Below are positions 59,216 through 64,000 of a DNA stretch of 64,000 nucleotides, piece after piece (position 1 is the first letter of the stretch; each line of letters starts with the position of its first letter). The notes beneath the pieces were generated by a model. It saw only the letters and a program-made list of their open reading frames with translations, searched no databases and was not told the origin of the DNA. The DNA lies in assembly GCF_011397635.1 (NCBI RefSeq), contig NC_064753.1:28482322-28546321 (forward strand), given 5' to 3'. Both the position numbers and the translations under genes were made by a program. The stretch comes from Epinephelus fuscoguttatus. Its lineage: Eukaryota > Chordata > Actinopteri > Perciformes > Serranidae.

Positions 59216-60989
59216 AGTCATTAATCCTGATGTAGCACAAATATTTCACTTCATCCCTCCATTAAAAAGCTGTGCATAACATCACTGAGAGCAGCAGGCT
59301 TCTTGTCCGCCTTATAAGATCACAACAGTGATTATCCTGAGTTTCATGGGCTCTTATGATGATCATGTGCTTCATCTTCGTATGTCTGTCATGATTCTTG
59401 GAAAACATCAGGATATTTCAGTTGGGCAATGTGACTGGACTCATTTTCTGTTTTCCATTTTAGGCTTATTGTTATGGTGATCTTTATTTTTTACGTTCTT
59501 TAGCACTTTTCTTTTTTGACTTGTGGAGTGCCTGTCGCATGCTTGATGTCTTCCAGATTTTTAGGCATTAGAAGAAAACAAAAGGCTGCTTGGATAGAAA
59601 CTAATAAATTGTGAGCTGGCTGAGGGATGCTGTTATTAAGGAGAGGATGGACCTGCGCCCCCCTCCAGCGCTTTTCATTTGATTTACTCATGCATAAAAG
59701 ATTGTGTTTGATTGCACATTGCTGGTCACGGCACAAATGTTCAAACCCCCATAAATTATTGATTACAACAGATTTGTTTGGACGGGATCATTTTTATACT
59801 TATGAATGATCTTGTTAATTTTTCTGCCTGCCAAAAGCCCACAGAATACCAGGCTAATTGTTTCACTGTGTTTTCCTTTGTTAGAGGCCTTAAATGACTC
59901 CTGTCGCTGTGCCAGCTGTGACCTCACATCCTTATGCATGTGGAGGGTGGTCGCCAATCACATTCCAGCCAGTTCAACAAAACATTTTTCAAGTTAAATT
60001 CCAATAGCAGTCATGTACAAGAAACGTGTCAGCTTTCAAAAAATGTGGAAGTCACTTCAGTGGAACATGCAGAATCAATACTGTGGGAATTCATCTTTTC
60101 CTCATTAGTTTAGCATTTCAGCTTGTTGTGTGAATCAGACAATAATCACACAAACATTCCTCTGTTTGCATAACTAGGCACATTTTTCCAGACAGCGTCA
60201 GAGGAGGAAGGAGTTAGGAAAACTTGTCACATCAAAGGGAGAAAAATAGCCCTATTGTTAAGTGTGGGGTTTTTTTTGTTGTTTTTTTGTTTTTTTTGGA
60301 TGAGTATACTAACAGACATCTCATTGCCCGACACTGGTTGGTGAAGTCTCGCAGCTGTATTGAAGCCTAAATCCTTGGTCTGTTTTCTGTCCTCACACAC
60401 TGGCTTGGTGGAGGGAATATGAGATGACATTAACAACAACAGATTCAGACTTGATTATGAGGCCTAATGTTTTTGTAATTGTGCCTTTGTTTACTGTTAT
60501 CAAGGGACTGGCAGGGCTATTAGTGAAGGCTACAAACTTTGTGTTGACACACACGCCACATTTAGTGTTTATTTTAGGTTTGCTGAACAAAAACAGCTGA
60601 AGAGACACTATTTTTGTTTGGATGTTTATTGCAGCTCTGGAATCAGTTTAATCATAAAAGTGTGCCTGATATTTACAAGAAGTGATAGAAAGGGACTCGC
60701 ACATGAAAAAACAAAAATAGTCTGATTTATGTACAAACATTTCTTGTATTTCAGCTTCAGTGTAAACTGTTATTAGAGATGTTCCGTCCAAGTGGCAGCC
60801 TCCAGGGATGAAAAATAAAGCCAAGGCCACCTGAGCTTGGCTCCAGAGCAGTAGAATTAAACATGTTTACAGCCGGCTACAAAAACGGTTTGAGGCTCTG
60901 CAGCTAATTTCAACATTCATTACAACTGTATCGGAGGTGAATCTTTATATAACTCACTTCTTTACATTTATCAGAGCTTAAAGTTATGC

Positions 60990-61620
60990 ATATCTAAGGG
61001 CGGGGTTGCTTGAGTGACAGGCTGTCTGCTAGGTGTCACTACAGTCTGTGAGTCAGCTTTTCCACAGCTCCACCCTCTTGGCCAAATATGATCACTTCTG
61101 GTTCCAAAAAACAAGATATCAACACCCAAAAAGCTGAACTTTAGGCTTCAAAACAGCAGTCAAGAAAAAAAAAAAAAAAATAGATGACGTCAGGGTAGAT
61201 ACGTTCTATGCCACAGCAGTTAAAAAAGAAAATGCAACAGCTGTATACAACTTGTCTGAGTGGGCAGAAGTTTGCTGCATAGATCAGCCTCTCATTGGGC
61301 GGAACAAGCCACCCGCTGAAGTCCCGCCCTACCACCTCCGGTTCTGTAGCAGTTTTCAAGCGTTTTCAACACGTCCTTTACTAACTTTTGCGGTGTTTTA
61401 TCTTGGGGGATGTAGCCATTTTTCTGCCATGGTTCGCATCCTGTAGGCGATATTTTTGTGGGCGTGTTACACCAAAACCTGTTTCCCCCCGGCAATATTT
61501 TTGCAAGCACACCATTGCTGTGGCGCCGCCCAGAACGATTGTGATTGGTTGAAAGAAATACAAGCAGCGGGGGCGTTTTTTTCTCCAATCTTAAAGTAAG
61601 AGTCGGCCCAGGCGAGACTA
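60990..61620. repeat. Repeat-like, GC-richer block
   Basis: Segments such as AAGGGCGGGGTTGCTTGAGT and CTAGGTGTCACTACAGTC, and the later GGGGATGTAGCCATTTTTCT, stand out in base composition from the flanks and resemble fish interspersed repeats. No termini were found. Minus-strand frames of up to 123 codons here look fortuitous. Confidence 0.35.
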
Positions 61621-61847
61621 GTATACAACTAACCCTGTGTAGATGTGAAATGATTGCTGTCATTGTATGGCATGGCTCAGGTTAAATCATAAACTGGTGG
61701 GACTTTCCACTGTAGAATATTGCCAAATTTCTGACATTTTGCTAATGGCTAACATTACACTATGTAAAAACTGAAATCTGCCATTTTATTTGAGTGTGAA
61801 ACTACTTGAAAGTTTAACAATAAAAAATTAGTTGTATAGGATTGATG

Positions 61848-62355
61848 TAGCCTGAGTGTCAGACTGAAGCTCCCAGAACCTTCAGTCTGACATCGCCTCC
61901 ATTGAAGGCGATTTACAACGGGGAGGGAATTTGATTTTTCCCTAACCAATCAATAGAGATCAACGACTCACCCAGAATCTGACGTCATTAGTATCCATGC
62001 CTCTGGGGTGCCGAAAACAAGCGAGCATTGCCTGTTTAAAATGTCTCTGTCATCGTGCATGCCCAGCTGCATCGCCGTTAAATCCAGTTTAGCAGTTTCC
62101 TTTATTTGGTCCTCCATTAACGCAAGTAGTGGCGAAATACCTCGATAGCATTGTGAATGTGGTCTGTAGGATCTGCAGCGGTCGCCATTAGCGTGGCGCT
62201 GATTGGCTAATTGCTAAACCCGCCCCCACCCCCAGCGTTCATTGGTCCGTCCATCGTTTGGACGAGATAAATCACAAATTCATTGCAGTATGCCAGACCA
62301 GAGATGCAAGCCTACTCAGCTGAGTAGGCGGGGTCTATGGTCTGGAACCAGGCTA
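61848..62355. mobile_element. hAT-like non-autonomous element, 508 bp, with target duplication
   Basis: The left end TAGCCTGAGTGTCAGACTG and the right end, inverted, TAGCCTGGTTCCAGACCAT, are matched. Both are flanked by GGATTGATG (61839-61847, 62356-62364), 9 identical bases of which 8 are the likely true duplication. The interior is GC-richer than the surroundings, with CpG-containing words and no preserved frame. Confidence 0.8.
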
Positions 62356-64000
62356 GGATTGATGCATAGACTTAAGTACTCACTCATACCCAATCCAGCA
62401 TTTTAGACACTATCAGAGGCACAGTGTTAGTATCAGAACAACGCTTACTACTGTCTGCCATTATTTTTAAAGGAAGTTCACAAGGTTATCAAATAGGAGT
62501 GTAAGAAAATATTGATACACCCCAGTACCCCAGTATTATGTTTTGTGATACCGTATCCATTATCAAAAACGTTATTGATTTTTTTTTTAATAGTGGTTTA
62601 CGGTTTTAAGTACAAAGATTTGTTTCAGTAGTTCACTTTGTGTTGTGTTCAAACCCCGCTACACAGCAGCGTTGAAATCTGTCGTCAGCAATTTGACTCT
62701 TGCACTCCAATGTAACAGAATATATTGCTAGCGTAAACACAAAGAACAGATCTTTATCCAGTTTTAAGCCACATTTTTAGGCTTCACTTTTAGATCCTTG
62801 TTGTTTTATCTTTTTTTTTTAACACAGTAAAAGATAACAATTTTATAAAGCTTCTCACTACTAAAGCTGTCAGTGGGGTTGCGCACTGCATACGTTTTAA
62901 AAAACATAAATACTGATCTGAATACATGTGTAGAAGAATAATATTGTTTTGAAAATACACATTTTTGCTTCCTTTTGTTTTACTGTTTAGTACTTTACAG
63001 CTTACAGTAATTCAGAAGTTTGTGTGTGGTAAAAACACACTTCACCCAGACACGTGGATGCTTTGTGTATATCAAATACTGAAGGATTATGAAGACTTTT
63101 GAATTTGATAGGCTACCTTTTTTGTCAGCCTTGTGTTACTTATTAGACGAGGCTATATTTGGCCTCATCCAGACATGTTTTTGTAAAATAAACACACGTC
63201 CCTGGATCCAGTGTGCTGCACAGAGGATCTTCTTGAAACGTGAGGGGGTTTTAACAATCTTTACTCTCATCCTTATCTGCTCTGCTGGATTCAAGGGAGA
63301 GTCCAGACAGGCGGCAGAGGAATGTATTTTGTCTAATAATTGAACTAAACCCTAAGAATAATGGTGAAATGTGACCCCCATCTGAATGGGTTATTTTGAT
63401 CCTGTACTCCTTCATCCCGAGATACTGAAGCACTTATGGCATGTTTTCTCTGTCTGGAGAAATATACCAGATTGTGATAAGGGCTTTAGTTAGGAATGAG
63501 CACGGAGAGGTTGGCGCGTCAGTGCTCTGATAGGGCTCACAGATTCACGATAGAGACAATTAGAACCAGATTGAGGCTGTTGCTTGTACGACAAGCTTGT
63601 CGTTATTTTGGGGAGAGGTAGACAACGTTATTGATCATAACAAAACATTACTTTATAGTGTACATTTGAACTGAGAGTAGGGTTTGACCTGAATATTCGA
63701 CTTCTCAGACATTTGTCGCTGGGTAGGTGTTTGATTTTCAATTTTGAGATCTGGATTTTTTTTTTTTTGTTTAATTTCAAATCTTAAATTTGTCAGAGCT
63801 TGTATGCTGTTCCTTCGCTTCTGTTTAACAGCACTTCGCCAGGCATCAACTCGCTTTCTGAGCCAAATTTTTAGCATTCAGTATCTCCCACAGAATTAGA
63901 CCGTCTTTGTGGTGTTCTCTGACCAGAGGGAGAGGTGTCAAGTACAGGGGGTCTGATCTCAGACCACCCAACTCCCCACCAGATTGGCAAACATTCTGTT

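Larger units (their letters stand above)
15274..64000 (+). other. sbf2: sbf2 gene, 5' portion (runs off the right edge)
   Basis: Three exons and two complete introns of SET-binding factor 2 / myotubularin-related protein 13. The joined product is 93 residues and follows vertebrate SBF2 from its first Met through the first DENN block. Full SBF2 is about 1,850 residues: DENN module, GRAM, inactive myotubularin phosphatase, coiled coil, PH. It binds MTMR2, acts as exchange factor for Rab GTPases, and is mutated in Charcot-Marie-Tooth type 4B2. The next expected exon (in human beginning GTKKEE) is not found up to 64000. Confidence 0.93.
58817..64000 (+). other. sbf2: sbf2 intron 3, 5' part (runs off window)
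   Basis: It begins GTAAGACTGC. No further sbf2 exon is seen up to the edge. It holds an old V-SINE-like fragment (58985-59215), a repeat-rich stretch (about 60990-61620) and a 508-bp hAT-like element (61848-62355). The rest (59.3-60.9 and 62.4-64.0 kb) shows only chance frames and A/T runs (61166-61181, 63759-63768). Confidence 0.8.

Noticed and set aside
61292..61663. 123-codon minus-strand open frame
   Set aside because: Falls in a repeat-like GC-richer block; no conserved motif.
63900..64000. Candidate sbf2 exon 4 near the right edge
   Set aside because: The translation has only a three-residue resemblance (GLI) to the expected segment and lacks the following conserved residues.

Overview
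This is a stretch of vertebrate nuclear DNA, almost certainly from a teleost fish (probably a percomorph). It is AT-rich, contains typical spliced exons with GT/AG borders and long introns, carries CA microsatellites, and is dense in fish-type SINEs, LINE remnants and short terminal-inverted-repeat elements. Only two genes can be named with confidence, from their spliced exons. Most long open frames in the window are chance frames inside repeats or introns.

Layout. Positions 1-1120 hold the ORF1/ORF2 junction of a non-LTR retrotransposon (minus strand). 1390-1723 is a short hAT-like element with a perfect target duplication. About 1.7-7.7 kb is gene-free. 7.7-10.25 kb is the complete adrenomedullin gene (adm, minus strand): TATA box, non-coding exon 1, three coding exons encoding 174 residues, a long AU-rich 3' UTR and a poly(A) signal. 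10.25-15.05 kb is the spacer between two divergent genes and includes a nest of transposons (13.3-14.9 kb). From about 15.1 kb to the right edge runs the 5' part of sbf2 (MTMR13, plus strand). Exon 1 (start codon 15274), exon 2 (34587-34672) and exon 3 (58679-58816) encode the first 93 residues, the start of the DENN module. The rest of sbf2 lies beyond the window. Introns 1 and 2 are about 19.3 and 24.0 kb and filled with mobile elements.

How the genes relate. adm encodes a secreted, C-terminally amidated vasodilator peptide; sbf2 encodes a cytoplasmic pseudophosphatase with a DENN Rab-exchange module. They have no known biochemical link. Their head-to-head order with a short spacer is the same as that of ADM and SBF2 in human, which supports both assignments.

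The least explained item is an exon-like open segment at 40035-40142 (minus strand) inside sbf2 intron 2: 35 codons in good frame from an AG acceptor to a stop, followed by a UTR-like region with a poly(A) signal. I cannot name its family. I found no convincing evidence for a wholly new biological system; the rest of interest is mobile-element structure: matched inverted repeats, target duplications and nested insertions.
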